The notes under the pieces were generated by a model. It saw only the letters and a list, made by a program, of their open reading frames with translations. It ran no database searches and was not told where the DNA came from. Positions 17,160 to 25,234 of a stretch of DNA of 64,000 nucleotides are shown piece after piece. The stretch is from Peptoniphilus sp. GNH (lineage in GTDB: Bacteria; Bacillota; Clostridia; Tissierellales; Peptoniphilaceae): positions 1,326,979 through 1,390,978 of the forward strand of contig CP089931.1 of NCBI GenBank assembly GCA_021307325.1, read 5' to 3'. Position 1 is the first letter of the stretch, and the number at the start of each line of letters is the position of its first letter. A program made the translations under genes and the position numbers.

Positions 17160-17180
17160 ACTAAGTCTAACCGGGGATTT
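17145..17180. terminator. Bidirectional terminator between the MATE gene and rsmG
   Basis: Ten-base perfect stem AAATCCCCGG / CCGGGGATTT, with an inner TAGAC / GTCTA stem, between convergent genes. The MATE stop codon lies in the loop. Confidence 0.85.
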
Positions 17181-17216
17181 CCCATTTCATTTTACATTTA
17201 TACATCAACAAAATTT

Positions 17217-17915
17217 CTACTTTATAGGTGCCTTCTTGGGCTTGCCACCAGCTCTTGGATACTTTTTAGGAGTTGGTTTTACCTTTTTTACAAGTATAAG
17301 ACTTCTATAAAAATCTTCAATCTCTATTTCCTTTACATCTTGTAAAACTCCTCCAAGCTCCTCTATGGCTCTTTTCGAATCTTGAAGCTCCTCGTGAAAA
17401 TTGGGCCCCTTCATAGCAACAAAATATCCCCCGACTTTCACAAAGCCCATGGCATATTCCAAAAGAGTTGGCAAAGATGCGACCGCTCTGGAAGTTGCTA
17501 TATCAAACTTCTCCCTGTAAATATCTTCTCTTGCCATCTCCTCTGCCCTGTGGTGGATGCACTTAATATTTTCAAGCTTTAAAAGATTGCAAACTTCCTC
17601 TAGAAAATTTATCCTCTTTTTTAAAGAATCCATCAGCACCACATCCAAGTCCTTTTTGTAAATTTTAAGTGGCAATCCGGGGAAACCTCCGCCAGTTCCA
17701 ATGTCAATCAAGGACTTTTTGCCATCAAAAATTCCAAGAGTCATAAGGCTCAAAGAATCTAAAAAATGTTTAGAATAAATCTCCGACTCTTCAGTGATTC
17801 TAGTTATATTAAACTCCTTGTTCTTTTCCAAGAGGTAATCTTTGTATTTTTCAAAACTCAAAAAATCTATGTCCTCGCAAAGCCCCAAGCTCCTAAGACC
17901 CTCTTTAAATTCCAT
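17217..17915 (-). CDS. rsmG: 16S rRNA (guanine-527-N7)-methyltransferase RsmG
   Basis: 232 residues. The SAM-binding signature is [15 protein letters not shown], preceded by the family motif [10 protein letters not shown] and followed by TSRAVASL. RsmG methylates G527 of 16S rRNA. The start overlaps the end of mnmG by 11 bases, completing mnmE-mnmG-rsmG. The C-terminus is a basic K/P-rich tail, a little longer than usual. Confidence 0.96.
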   Translation of the reverse strand: MEFKEGLRSLGLCEDIDFLSFEKYKDYLLEKNKEFNITRITEESEIYSKHFLDSLSLMTLGIFDGKKSLIDIGTGGGFPGLPLKIYKKDLDVVLMDSLKKRINFLEEVCNLLKLENIKCIHHRAEEMAREDIYREKFDIATSRAVASLPTLLEYAMGFVKVGGYFVAMKGPNFHEELQDSKRAIEELGGVLQDVKEIEIEDFYRSLILVKKVKPTPKKYPRAGGKPKKAPIK

Positions 17916-19803
17916 TTTGTCTCCTTAATTTTTCCAGATGTATCATAAGCACATTTATATCAGCAGGAGAAACTCCAGTGATTCTAGAAGCCTGACCTAT
18001 CGACTCCGGCCTTATCTTTTGTAGCTTTTCTCTGGCTTCATTTCTTAGCCCATGCACAGACTCATAATCAAAATCCACATCCAACTTCTTGTTTTCAATC
18101 TTTTTGAATTTGCGCATCTGTTCTTCTTGCTTTTTTATATATCCTTCATACTTGATAGAAATCTCAACCTGATCAATTACATCTTGGGCAAGCTCCGGCC
18201 TATCATAATCAAGACAAGCAACTTCCCTATAACCAAGCTCAGGTCTTCTGATAAGCTCCTTCAAGCTAAGTCCATTATTTAATCTTGTAGAACCCAAAGA
18301 TTCTATAAGGGCATTGTTCTTTTCGTTAGGACTTATAAAAACTTCCTCCAACCTCTTTAGCTCGGCTTCAATTTTACTTTTTCTCTCTTTAAAAAGGCTA
18401 TACCTTTCTTCATCCACCAAGCCCAGCTCATGACCTATCTCGGTAAGTCTCAAATCAGCATTATCTTGTCTAAGAGAAAGTCTATACTCTGCCCTAGCTG
18501 TCATCATCCTATAAGGCTCCTTGGTACCCTTAGTCACCAAGTCATCAATAAGCACTCCTATATAGCCCTCGGACCTATCCATAATAAAAGGAGCCCTGCC
18601 CTCCACTTTAAGAGCAGCATTTATTCCAGCAATAAGCCCCTGGGCCCCTGCCTCTTCATACCCAGACGAGCCATTTATTTGACCAGCAAAAAAGAGATTT
18701 TCAATTTCCATGTGTTCCAAACTTCTCTTTAAAACAGTCGCATCAATCGCATCATATTCAATCGCATAGGCAGATCTCATAAACTCAACATTTTCCAAGC
18801 CCTCGATTTTCTTATACAACTCAACTTGAATCTCCTCTGGCAAAGACGAAGACACCCCTTGCACATAAATTTCATCAGTAGAAAGACCTTCCGGCTCCAA
18901 AAAAACCTGATGCTTTTCCTTGTCTGCAAATCTCACGACCTTGTCCTCAATAGAAGGACAGTATCTGGGTCCCAAACCCTTGATGTCCCCCAAATAAAGA
19001 GCAGATCTAGACAAATTGTCCCTTATTATTTGGTGGCACTCCGGGCTAGTATAAGTCAAATAGCAATCCACTTGCTCCTTATTCATATCCTTATTGAAAT
19101 TCAAAAAAGAAAAAGGTACTACCTTCTCATCACCCTTTTGGACCTCCATCCCCTCATAATTTATAGAAGACTTCAAAACCCTCGCAGGAGTTCCAGTTTT
19201 AAATCTCATAAGCTCCATGCCAAGGCCTTCCAAAGAGTCGGATAAATAATTTGCAGCCATCATGCCATCAGGCCCCGAAGAGTAATTTAACTCACCCATA
19301 TAAACCCTGCCCCTTAGATAAGTTCCAGTAGCAAGCACCACAGCCTTGGCACCATAGATTGCTCCTGTCCTCGTTCTGACACCCTTGCAAATGCCATCCT
19401 CAACAAGCACTTCCACAACCTCCGCTTGACGCAGGCTCAAATTTTTTTGTCTTTCAATAGTTCTTTTCATCTCGTCATGGTAGCGCCTCTTGTCAGCCTG
19501 CACCCTCAAAGAATGCACAGCAGGCCCCTTAGAAGTGTTGAGCATTCTAGACTGAATAAAAGTCTTATCGATGTTTTTTGCCATCTCTCCGCCCAAAGCA
19601 TCAATCTCTCTTACCAAATGGCCCTTGCCAGTGCCGCCTATATTAGGATTGCAACTCATAGCCACAACCGAATCCAAATTCATAGTCAAAATTAGAGTAT
19701 CAAGCCCCATCCTAGCAGCAGCAAGCCCTGCCTCCGCTCCAGCATGACCAGCCCCCACAACTATCACATCATAATCTCTTACACGATAATTTTTTACATC
19801 CAT
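17905..19803 (-). CDS. mnmG: MnmG (GidA) tRNA U34 carboxymethylaminomethyl-modifying FAD enzyme
   Basis: 632 residues, the normal length. The FAD dinucleotide motif is [12 protein letters not shown] at the N-terminus; the family signatures [11 protein letters not shown] and [15 protein letters not shown] and a C-terminal helical domain are present. With MnmE it adds the carboxymethylaminomethyl group to U34 of tRNAs decoding two-codon boxes. It starts 10 bases after mnmE and overlaps rsmG. Confidence 0.98.
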   Translation of the reverse strand: MDVKNYRVRDYDVIVVGAGHAGAEAGLAAARMGLDTLILTMNLDSVVAMSCNPNIGGTGKGHLVREIDALGGEMAKNIDKTFIQSRMLNTSKGPAVHSLRVQADKRRYHDEMKRTIERQKNLSLRQAEVVEVLVEDGICKGVRTRTGAIYGAKAVVLATGTYLRGRVYMGELNYSSGPDGMMAANYLSDSLEGLGMELMRFKTGTPARVLKSSINYEGMEVQKGDEKVVPFSFLNFNKDMNKEQVDCYLTYTSPECHQIIRDNLSRSALYLGDIKGLGPRYCPSIEDKVVRFADKEKHQVFLEPEGLSTDEIYVQGVSSSLPEEIQVELYKKIEGLENVEFMRSAYAIEYDAIDATVLKRSLEHMEIENLFFAGQINGSSGYEEAGAQGLIAGINAALKVEGRAPFIMDRSEGYIGVLIDDLVTKGTKEPYRMMTARAEYRLSLRQDNADLRLTEIGHELGLVDEERYSLFKERKSKIEAELKRLEEVFISPNEKNNALIESLGSTRLNNGLSLKELIRRPELGYREVACLDYDRPELAQDVIDQVEISIKYEGYIKKQEEQMRKFKKIENKKLDVDFDYESVHGLRNEAREKLQKIRPESIGQASRITGVSPADINVLMIHLEKLRRQNGI

Positions 19804-19813
19804 CTACTAAGTC

Positions 19814-21181
19814 CTACTTTCCAATACAAAATTCAGAAAATACCTTATCCAAAATATCATCCGTAAAAACCTTGCCCACGATTTCTCCAAGTTTATCCAA
19901 GGCATCACTAACATCTATCTCAATAAGATCCAAAAACTCCTCATTCCTAGCAGCCTCAAGAGCAAGAAGCAAAGACTCTCTCGCATCCTTCATAGCATTA
20001 ATCTGTCTTTGCCTAGACACATAAGTATCCTTTGTCACATTAAGACTTCCCTTAAAAAATAAATCCTCCACAAAAGACTTTATATCAGCTCCCAAATCCT
20101 TATTCTTGATAGAAGTCTTAAAATAAGTCCTGCCCAGAGAAAAGCTCCTTATATCCTCATCAGTCCAAACAGAACCCAGATCTTCCTTATTAAAAATCAC
20201 AATAGAAGGCTTGCCCTTAGAAAGTTTTAAAATCTCCCTGTCCTCATCAGAAGGCTCCCGAGAAAGATCAAAAATAAGAACCAAAAGATCCGCATCATCC
20301 AAAGACTTTTTCGCTCTTTCCACACCAATTTTTTCGACCTTATCATCAGTATGCCTAATACCAGCAGTATCAGAAATCTTTAATAAAATCCCATCCATAT
20401 TTACAAATTCCTCGATGGTGTCCCTAGTCGTACCAGGTATATCCGTCACAATCGCCCTTTGCTCCTTCAAAATATTATTCAAAAAAGACGACTTGCCCAC
20501 ATTGGGCCTTCCCAAAATAACCGTATTTATACCATCTCTGACAAGCTTACCTATCTTTGCATTTGAAAGCAAAGCATCCAGCTTAGAAAGCACCAGCTCG
20601 CACCTCTTCGCTATATCAGCATGCAAAATATCCTCTATATCCTCATCTGGAAAATCCACATTGGCAACAATAAAAGCCATAAGCCTTATGAGATCCTCTC
20701 TGATTTCATTAATCGTATTCGAAAGCTTACCCTCAAATTGAGCTATAGTATTCTCATAAGCCGACTCAGTCTTAGAATTTATAAGGTCAATTACAGCCTC
20801 AGCCTGAGCCAAATCCAGCCTTCCATTTAAAAAAGCCCTCTTAGTAAACTCGCCCGGCTCCGCAAGTCTGGCGCCATTTTTTATAAGTAAACTTAAAATT
20901 TTTCTAGTAGGTATAAGTCCACCATGACAATAAATCTCGACAATATCCTCCCTAGTATAAGTGCGTGGAGCAAGCATCTTGACAATCAAAACCTCATCGA
21001 CAAGAAAATCTCCATCATAAATATTTCCATAATACAATTTTCTGTCCTCGCCGTTTTTAAGCTCAGACCTGCCCCTAAAAATCAAATCGGCAACATCCAC
21101 AGCTCCCTTGCCGCTCATTCTCACAATTCCAATCCCGCCCAGACCCTGAGCAGTAGAAATCGCAGCAATCAATTCGTCCAT
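19814..21181 (-). CDS. mnmE: MnmE (TrmE) tRNA modification GTPase
   Basis: 455 residues from the ATG at 21181, chosen because GGAG lies seven bases upstream; an in-frame start eight codons earlier has no ribosome site. The N-terminal folate-binding domain opens MDELIAAIST. The GTPase motifs are GRPNVGKSSFL (G1), TTRDT (G2), DTAG (G3) and NKED (G4), and the protein ends in the conserved CIGK, whose cysteine is essential in the family. Partner of MnmG in tRNA wobble modification. Confidence 0.98.
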   Translation of the reverse strand: MDELIAAISTAQGLGGIGIVRMSGKGAVDVADLIFRGRSELKNGEDRKLYYGNIYDGDFLVDEVLIVKMLAPRTYTREDIVEIYCHGGLIPTRKILSLLIKNGARLAEPGEFTKRAFLNGRLDLAQAEAVIDLINSKTESAYENTIAQFEGKLSNTINEIREDLIRLMAFIVANVDFPDEDIEDILHADIAKRCELVLSKLDALLSNAKIGKLVRDGINTVILGRPNVGKSSFLNNILKEQRAIVTDIPGTTRDTIEEFVNMDGILLKISDTAGIRHTDDKVEKIGVERAKKSLDDADLLVLIFDLSREPSDEDREILKLSKGKPSIVIFNKEDLGSVWTDEDIRSFSLGRTYFKTSIKNKDLGADIKSFVEDLFFKGSLNVTKDTYVSRQRQINAMKDARESLLLALEAARNEEFLDLIEIDVSDALDKLGEIVGKVFTDDILDKVFSEFCIGK

Positions 21182-21203
21182 AATCTCACTCCTTCGACCT
21201 TTC

Positions 21204-21212
21204 ATTATACCA
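21204..21212 (-). promoter_or_regulatory. Extended -10 promoter of mnmE-mnmG-rsmG
   Basis: Minus strand reads TGGTATAAT, 22 bases before the mnmE ATG. It is just downstream of the terminator that ends the pilus locus. Confidence 0.6.
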
Positions 21213-21269
21213 TAACAAACCCATTAATTGAGAAATTGCAAAGCCCCGCTTTATATTTTTATTGACAAG

Positions 21270-21299
21270 AAAAAAGAGCGGTCATACAACCGCCCTCAA
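21270..21299 (-). terminator. Terminator of the pilus/sortase operon
   Basis: A GC-rich stem (AGGGCGGT / ACCGCTCT with G-U pairs, loop TGTATG) followed by TTTTT on the minus strand; it overlaps the stop codon of the last sortase. Confidence 0.85.
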
Positions 21300-22114
21300 G
21301 CCTTCAAAAACTTAATCAGCTTGAAAATAAAAAATACCATAAAAATCCATCCAATTATAGTGATTATATAAGTTATATATTTCAAGTAATTAAAGTTTTT
21401 TATATCTTCTTTTGTAATTTTTTCATGGCTATTTTTAGTTTCTTTTTCTTCCAAGACCCTTTTTGCATTTATTAGAAGTCTTTTTGGTCTAGGAGGTCTT
21501 TTGGGATGACAAGTTAAAAGAGTTAGAATATCTTTTCCTTCTATCGGTAAAATCTTATCCCATTCAGATGGATTTATAATCTCCTTATCAACTACCTCAT
21601 ATTTTAATAACCCAGTCCTTCCATCAATAAAAATACTATCTCCAGCTTCCAGTTCATCAACTCTATAAAACATAAAATCTTCCCAGTACCCCCTGTGTCC
21701 TGCAAGAACCGATCTGGTAGACTTTCCACCCAAGGGTAGACTGGTTCCCTCAATTTGTGCAACTCCTAAATTCAAATGCTTGGAACTTGCATCTAAATAA
21801 ATGGGTTTCTTTAAATCCAACTTAGGAATTATTAGATAAGCAAAAACTTCATCCGTATCTAACCCTTCAATAGGATATGAGCCTATATAATCTTCGTTTT
21901 CAAATGGATCAATTATGCTTGCATTCACACTTTTTATACTGTCATTATAAGATTTAATAGACTCTGTAAGTTTTGGTAATTTTTCCTTGAATGACCTATA
22001 TTCTCTATCAGCAGAAATTTCTCTATAAGACATGATAGTAAAGGCCAAAAGCGGCATGAATATTCCAAAAAGCACAAATATATATCCGACTACAATTCTA
22101 GTTCTTTTTTTCAT
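21296..22114 (-). CDS. srtC: Class C (pilin-polymerising) sortase, third copy
   Basis: 272 residues. N-terminal TM (about 9-28), sortase core, C-terminal TM (about 248-268) and a short tail, the class C layout. The active site shows H in AGHRGYWED, the cysteine in LLTCHPKRPPRP, and the arginine shortly after in PKRLLI. The inhibitory lid carries DPF (SIIDPFEN). The catalytic loop HPKRPPRPKR differs from the TPYMINSHR type of the other two, so this copy is the most divergent and may take a different substrate. It overlaps the preceding sortase by 17 bases and has an AAGGAGG site. Confidence 0.92.
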   Translation of the reverse strand: MKKRTRIVVGYIFVLFGIFMPLLAFTIMSYREISADREYRSFKEKLPKLTESIKSYNDSIKSVNASIIDPFENEDYIGSYPIEGLDTDEVFAYLIIPKLDLKKPIYLDASSKHLNLGVAQIEGTSLPLGGKSTRSVLAGHRGYWEDFMFYRVDELEAGDSIFIDGRTGLLKYEVVDKEIINPSEWDKILPIEGKDILTLLTCHPKRPPRPKRLLINAKRVLEEKETKNSHEKITKEDIKNFNYLKYITYIITIIGWIFMVFFIFKLIKFLKA

Positions 22115-22931
22115 TTTTCCTCCTTGTAATCGCCCATTTTATAGAGAAAATAAATATAATTATAAGAATTACAAATCCCAACCAAGTGATAGTTTTAAAA
22201 TCAAATCCCTTATCGGCTACTATTTCTTTCTCAGAAGATTCCACATAAGGTATCCTGTGACCTCTCACCAAAAGTCTGTGAGAGTTTATCATATAAGGTG
22301 TACATGTTAATAAAGACATATAATCTTTGCCATCCACCACAAGAACAGGATCAAAGTTCCATGGTTCTATAGTCAAAACTTGGTCGACCTCATATGCCAT
22401 CGTTTCCTTGACGTTTGTGTAATAAAAAACATCGCCAATATCTAGCTTATCAAGGTCTCTAAAAAGTTTTACTTTAGGTAATCCTCTGTGAGCAGTAATA
22501 ACGGCATGGGTATCTTTTCCGCCTATTGGCAGAGATGTGCCCTCAAGATGTCCTGCAGCTTTTTGAAGCACTTCCTCGCTAGTGCCTGCAAATACGGGGA
22601 GTTTTTGTTCAATTTTGGGGATATTTATAAAGCCAATCTGCTCTTTTAATTCAAGCATCCTGGCATAATTCGCAACCCCTTCTTTTTCCCTTTCAGTATA
22701 TGGGTCTGTAAGCCTTGATGGGTCCAGGGTTTCATTATACGCTTTTGCAAGGTCAATTCTTTTATCAACCTCTTCTTTTGACAACCCGCTAGCCGCTTCT
22801 TCGAAAACCCTAATTTGATTATTGTTTTTTATTGTATAGTATTTATTTGAAACTATGGGATAAATTGCAATAAAAAACCCCAAAATGAACATAGATAAAA
22901 CTTTCCAATTTCTCTTAATCTTTTTTAACAT
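22098..22931 (-). CDS. srtC: Class C sortase, second copy
   Basis: 277 residues with N-terminal (about 12-32) and C-terminal (about 247-267) membrane segments. Catalytic H in ITAHRGLPKVKLF, C in LLTCTPYMINSHRLLVRGHR with the conserved R, and a DPY lid motif (SRLTDPYTE). Class C sortases join pilin subunits by linking the sorting-signal threonine (or equivalent) of one subunit to a pilin-motif lysine of the next. It overlaps the first sortase by 17 bases. Ribosome site is modest (AAGG). Confidence 0.93.
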   Translation of the reverse strand: MLKKIKRNWKVLSMFILGFFIAIYPIVSNKYYTIKNNNQIRVFEEAASGLSKEEVDKRIDLAKAYNETLDPSRLTDPYTEREKEGVANYARMLELKEQIGFINIPKIEQKLPVFAGTSEEVLQKAAGHLEGTSLPIGGKDTHAVITAHRGLPKVKLFRDLDKLDIGDVFYYTNVKETMAYEVDQVLTIEPWNFDPVLVVDGKDYMSLLTCTPYMINSHRLLVRGHRIPYVESSEKEIVADKGFDFKTITWLGFVILIIIFIFSIKWAITRRKNEKKN

Positions 22932-23790
22932 GAGTGTTTACCTTAGACTTCTTTTTCCTCTTCCTCTTAGATATAAATGCCATTAGCGAAATTATTATAG
23001 CAAACAATATAAGAATAATAAGCCTTATATCTATGCCTAAATTGTTGCCCTTTTCTTCCATTATTTTTTCGTCAACTTCAGGTACATAAGAAACCCTATG
23101 ACCTCTTACCGTCAACCTATGGGTGTTTATCATTACAGGAGTACAAGTTATCATAGTTGCATAGTCCTCTTCTGGAACAATAAGAAGCTCTTCAAAATCA
23201 CTTGGAGCTATAACCTTTATACGGTCAACCTCATAAGCCATGATGCCCTCAATATTCTGAATATAAAATCTATCACCAATCTTAACTTTCTCTAAATCTG
23301 TAAAAAGTCTTGCGGTTGGAAGACCAGAATGAGCCGCAATTACAGTATGAGATGATTTGCCGCCTATGGGAAGAGAAGTTCCCTCAAGGTGTCCTGCCCC
23401 TTTTTGTAAAACATCCTCAGTAGTTCCTGCATAAATGGGAAGTTCGACATTTATAGAAGGTACTTTTATAGTTCCTATCTTGGTCCTAAGCTCTAGCATC
23501 CTCGCATAGTTATCAACTGCTTCCTTTTTCTCCTCATCCGTATAAAAATCATGCACTTGGTTAGATAAATTTTCATTATAAATCTTGGCAAGTTTCATTC
23601 TTTTTTCTATTTCTTCTGCAGAAAGTTCATCTAGTGCCTCTTTAAAATCTTTGATTTGGTTGTTTGCCTCAATTCTATAATAAAAATCAGATATCATAGG
23701 ATAAGCTAGAATACCTAGGCCTAAAATAAATATAATAATAAAAATTATATTTGATTTTTTCTTCTTTTTCTTTTTTGTTTGCTCTACCAT
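22915..23790 (-). CDS. srtC: Class C sortase, first copy
   Basis: 291 residues from the ATG at 23790, which has GGGAG five bases upstream; a TTG four codons earlier lacks a site. A lysine-rich N-terminus (TKKKKKKK) precedes TM1 (about 16-36); a second TM and a very basic tail end the protein. Catalytic H in IAAHSGLPTARLF, C in MITCTPVMINTHRLTVRGHR. The lid region reads NQVHDFYTDEE: the usual DP-aromatic lid motif is absent, unlike the two following copies. It lies downstream of the minor pilin behind a hairpin (23859-23881). Confidence 0.93.
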   Translation of the reverse strand: MVEQTKKKKKKKSNIIFIIIFILGLGILAYPMISDFYYRIEANNQIKDFKEALDELSAEEIEKRMKLAKIYNENLSNQVHDFYTDEEKKEAVDNYARMLELRTKIGTIKVPSINVELPIYAGTTEDVLQKGAGHLEGTSLPIGGKSSHTVIAAHSGLPTARLFTDLEKVKIGDRFYIQNIEGIMAYEVDRIKVIAPSDFEELLIVPEEDYATMITCTPVMINTHRLTVRGHRVSYVPEVDEKIMEEKGNNLGIDIRLIILILFAIIISLMAFISKRKRKKKSKVNTHVKKD

Positions 23791-23858
23791 CTTATCTCCC
23801 AAATATTACATCATCTCTTATATGAATTATAATATATTATTTTTATTTAAAAATTTAG

Positions 23859-23881
23859 GGGTAGTCTAAAAAAGACTACCC
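23859..23881 (-). terminator. Hairpin between minor pilin and sortases (partial terminator)
   Basis: Perfect 9-bp stem GGGTAGTCT / AGACTACCC, loop of five, a few bases past the pilin stop. On the minus strand the following tract is CTAAATTTTTAAAT, a weak T-run, so it may only partly terminate and lower sortase expression relative to pilins. Confidence 0.65.
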
Positions 23882-23887
23882 TCAAAT

Positions 23888-25087
23888 TTATTCTTCCTTG
23901 ATTAGATATCTGCCAAGTCCTATCATGATGCCACCTGCTATTATAAGTATAATAAGAGTAATATCTCCTGTTTTAGGGATTGGCCCTGTCTTCCTATTCT
24001 TTATTACCAAAACCTTATCCGAGGACTCATCATCAATTTTAAACTCTAACCCTGTATTTAATAGGCTATATCCTTCAGGTGCCTTGGTCTCCCAAATATA
24101 ATAATTTCCATATTTGAGACCATTTGCAAAAAATCTTCCATCTTTTCCCGACACAATTCTCAATTCTTTTCCCTTATCATCCTTAAGCCTTATGTGTTTG
24201 CCATCAACAAGTTGGGTTATAGTAAATTGAGCTCCTGCAAGAGGATTTTTTCCAGTCTCATCCGTTTTTAAAAAATTTATTGAGCCTTTTTTTCGCTTAT
24301 TTATTACTCTAAGAGAAGAGGCCTCTTCTTCAAAAATAATAAAATCATTATCCTCTTTTTCTATTTGATATCCAAAAGGCGCTTCAATTTCTTTGAAAAA
24401 ATAAGTGCCAGCAGGCAAATCTGAAATCAAAATCTTTCCATCTTTGCCAGTTTCAAAAACTTCAAAATCTCCATATGGATCATACTTAAAGTTTTTAGTC
24501 CGAATTTGTTCGCCATTTTCTTGATGAAGAGTAAATTTAGCTCCTGCAAGAGGTAGTCCTGCCTCATCCGTCTTGATTAGCAAAAAAGTCCTTGGTGGAT
24601 TTTCCGGCGGATTTCCTGGTGGATTTCCTGGTGGCGGAGTTATTCGATTGCCCCATTTTAGTCTAACTAGACTTGTATCTTCTGCTGAAAAAATTGCCGA
24701 AAGAGGATAGCGTAACCTATCTTTGTTGCCAATCTCTCTTACATAATAAAGACCTGGGCTAAGATTATTTAATTTTACCTTATAATCACTTCCCTCTTTC
24801 GGATAAAGAATCCACTTGTAGTTAGGACTTTCAAGCTGTCTGTCCAAATCTTCATCAGATACATTCGCCAATAGTTCATTTAGTCTAGTCTTATCCATAG
24901 AAGTATCAAAAACATTTGGATTTAGTTTCCAAACACAAAGACTTCTCCCATCCAAATCTTCTTTGCTAAGGTCTTCCCTAGTTTTTATATCTATAGTCAC
25001 AGAGGAATCCCCACAAACTCTAAGAGGTAGCAAGACCAGACTCATTATCAAATATAAAATTGTAAATATATGTTTTTTATTTTTCAT
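23888..25087 (-). CDS. Cna-B-domain minor (base-type) pilin with IPKTG sorting signal
   Basis: 399 residues. Signal peptide about 1-26 (ends near VCGDSS), an N-terminal domain to about 150, a proline-rich linker (repeats of P-P-G-N), then two Cna-B/SpaA domains at about 168-265 and 268-365 with E-box motifs FFKEIEAPFGY and YIWETKAPEGY. The C-terminus is a cell-wall sorting signal: IPKTG at 370, a hydrophobic segment and a charged tail (LIKEE). Small size, proline-rich stretch and position next to the sortases suggest the pilus base or an accessory pilin; that role is inferred. Confidence 0.88.
   Translation of the reverse strand: MKNKKHIFTILYLIMSLVLLPLRVCGDSSVTIDIKTREDLSKEDLDGRSLCVWKLNPNVFDTSMDKTRLNELLANVSDEDLDRQLESPNYKWILYPKEGSDYKVKLNNLSPGLYYVREIGNKDRLRYPLSAIFSAEDTSLVRLKWGNRITPPPGNPPGNPPENPPRTFLLIKTDEAGLPLAGAKFTLHQENGEQIRTKNFKYDPYGDFEVFETGKDGKILISDLPAGTYFFKEIEAPFGYQIEKEDNDFIIFEEEASSLRVINKRKKGSINFLKTDETGKNPLAGAQFTITQLVDGKHIRLKDDKGKELRIVSGKDGRFFANGLKYGNYYIWETKAPEGYSLLNTGLEFKIDDESSDKVLVIKNRKTGPIPKTGDITLIILIIAGGIMIGLGRYLIKEE
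24593..24634. repeat. Short tandem repeats encoding the P-P-G-N linker
   Basis: Three near-identical units of about 12 bases (GGTGGATTTCCT and variants) encode a Pro-Pro-Gly-Asn/Glu-Asn linker in the minor pilin. Unit number could vary by slippage. Confidence 0.7.
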
Positions 25088-25169
25088 CTCTACCTCAATT
25101 TTTACTTTATGTAGTTAAGGGAAGATATCTCCCCTTAATTTTATATGTTTTTTTAGATTTTTGTACTTT

Positions 25170-25215
25170 AGTTTCCAAAGGACGGCCTAAAAAGACCATC
25201 CTTTTTAGGGAAACT
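25170..25215 (-). terminator. Large hairpin between major and minor pilin genes
   Basis: Inner stem AAAGGATGGTC / GGCCGTCCTTT (two G-U pairs) within an outer stem AGTTTCC / GGAAACT; begins about 20 bases past the major pilin stop. There is no long T-run after it on the minus strand, so it may act as an RNA 3-prime stabiliser or partial terminator rather than a full stop. Confidence 0.6.
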
Positions 25216-25234
25216 GCTAATCAATTTTTAAATC

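Noticed and set aside
20211-20741. 176-residue plus-strand open frame inside mnmE
   Set aside because: Antisense to the conserved GTPase domain; serine-rich and unsupported.
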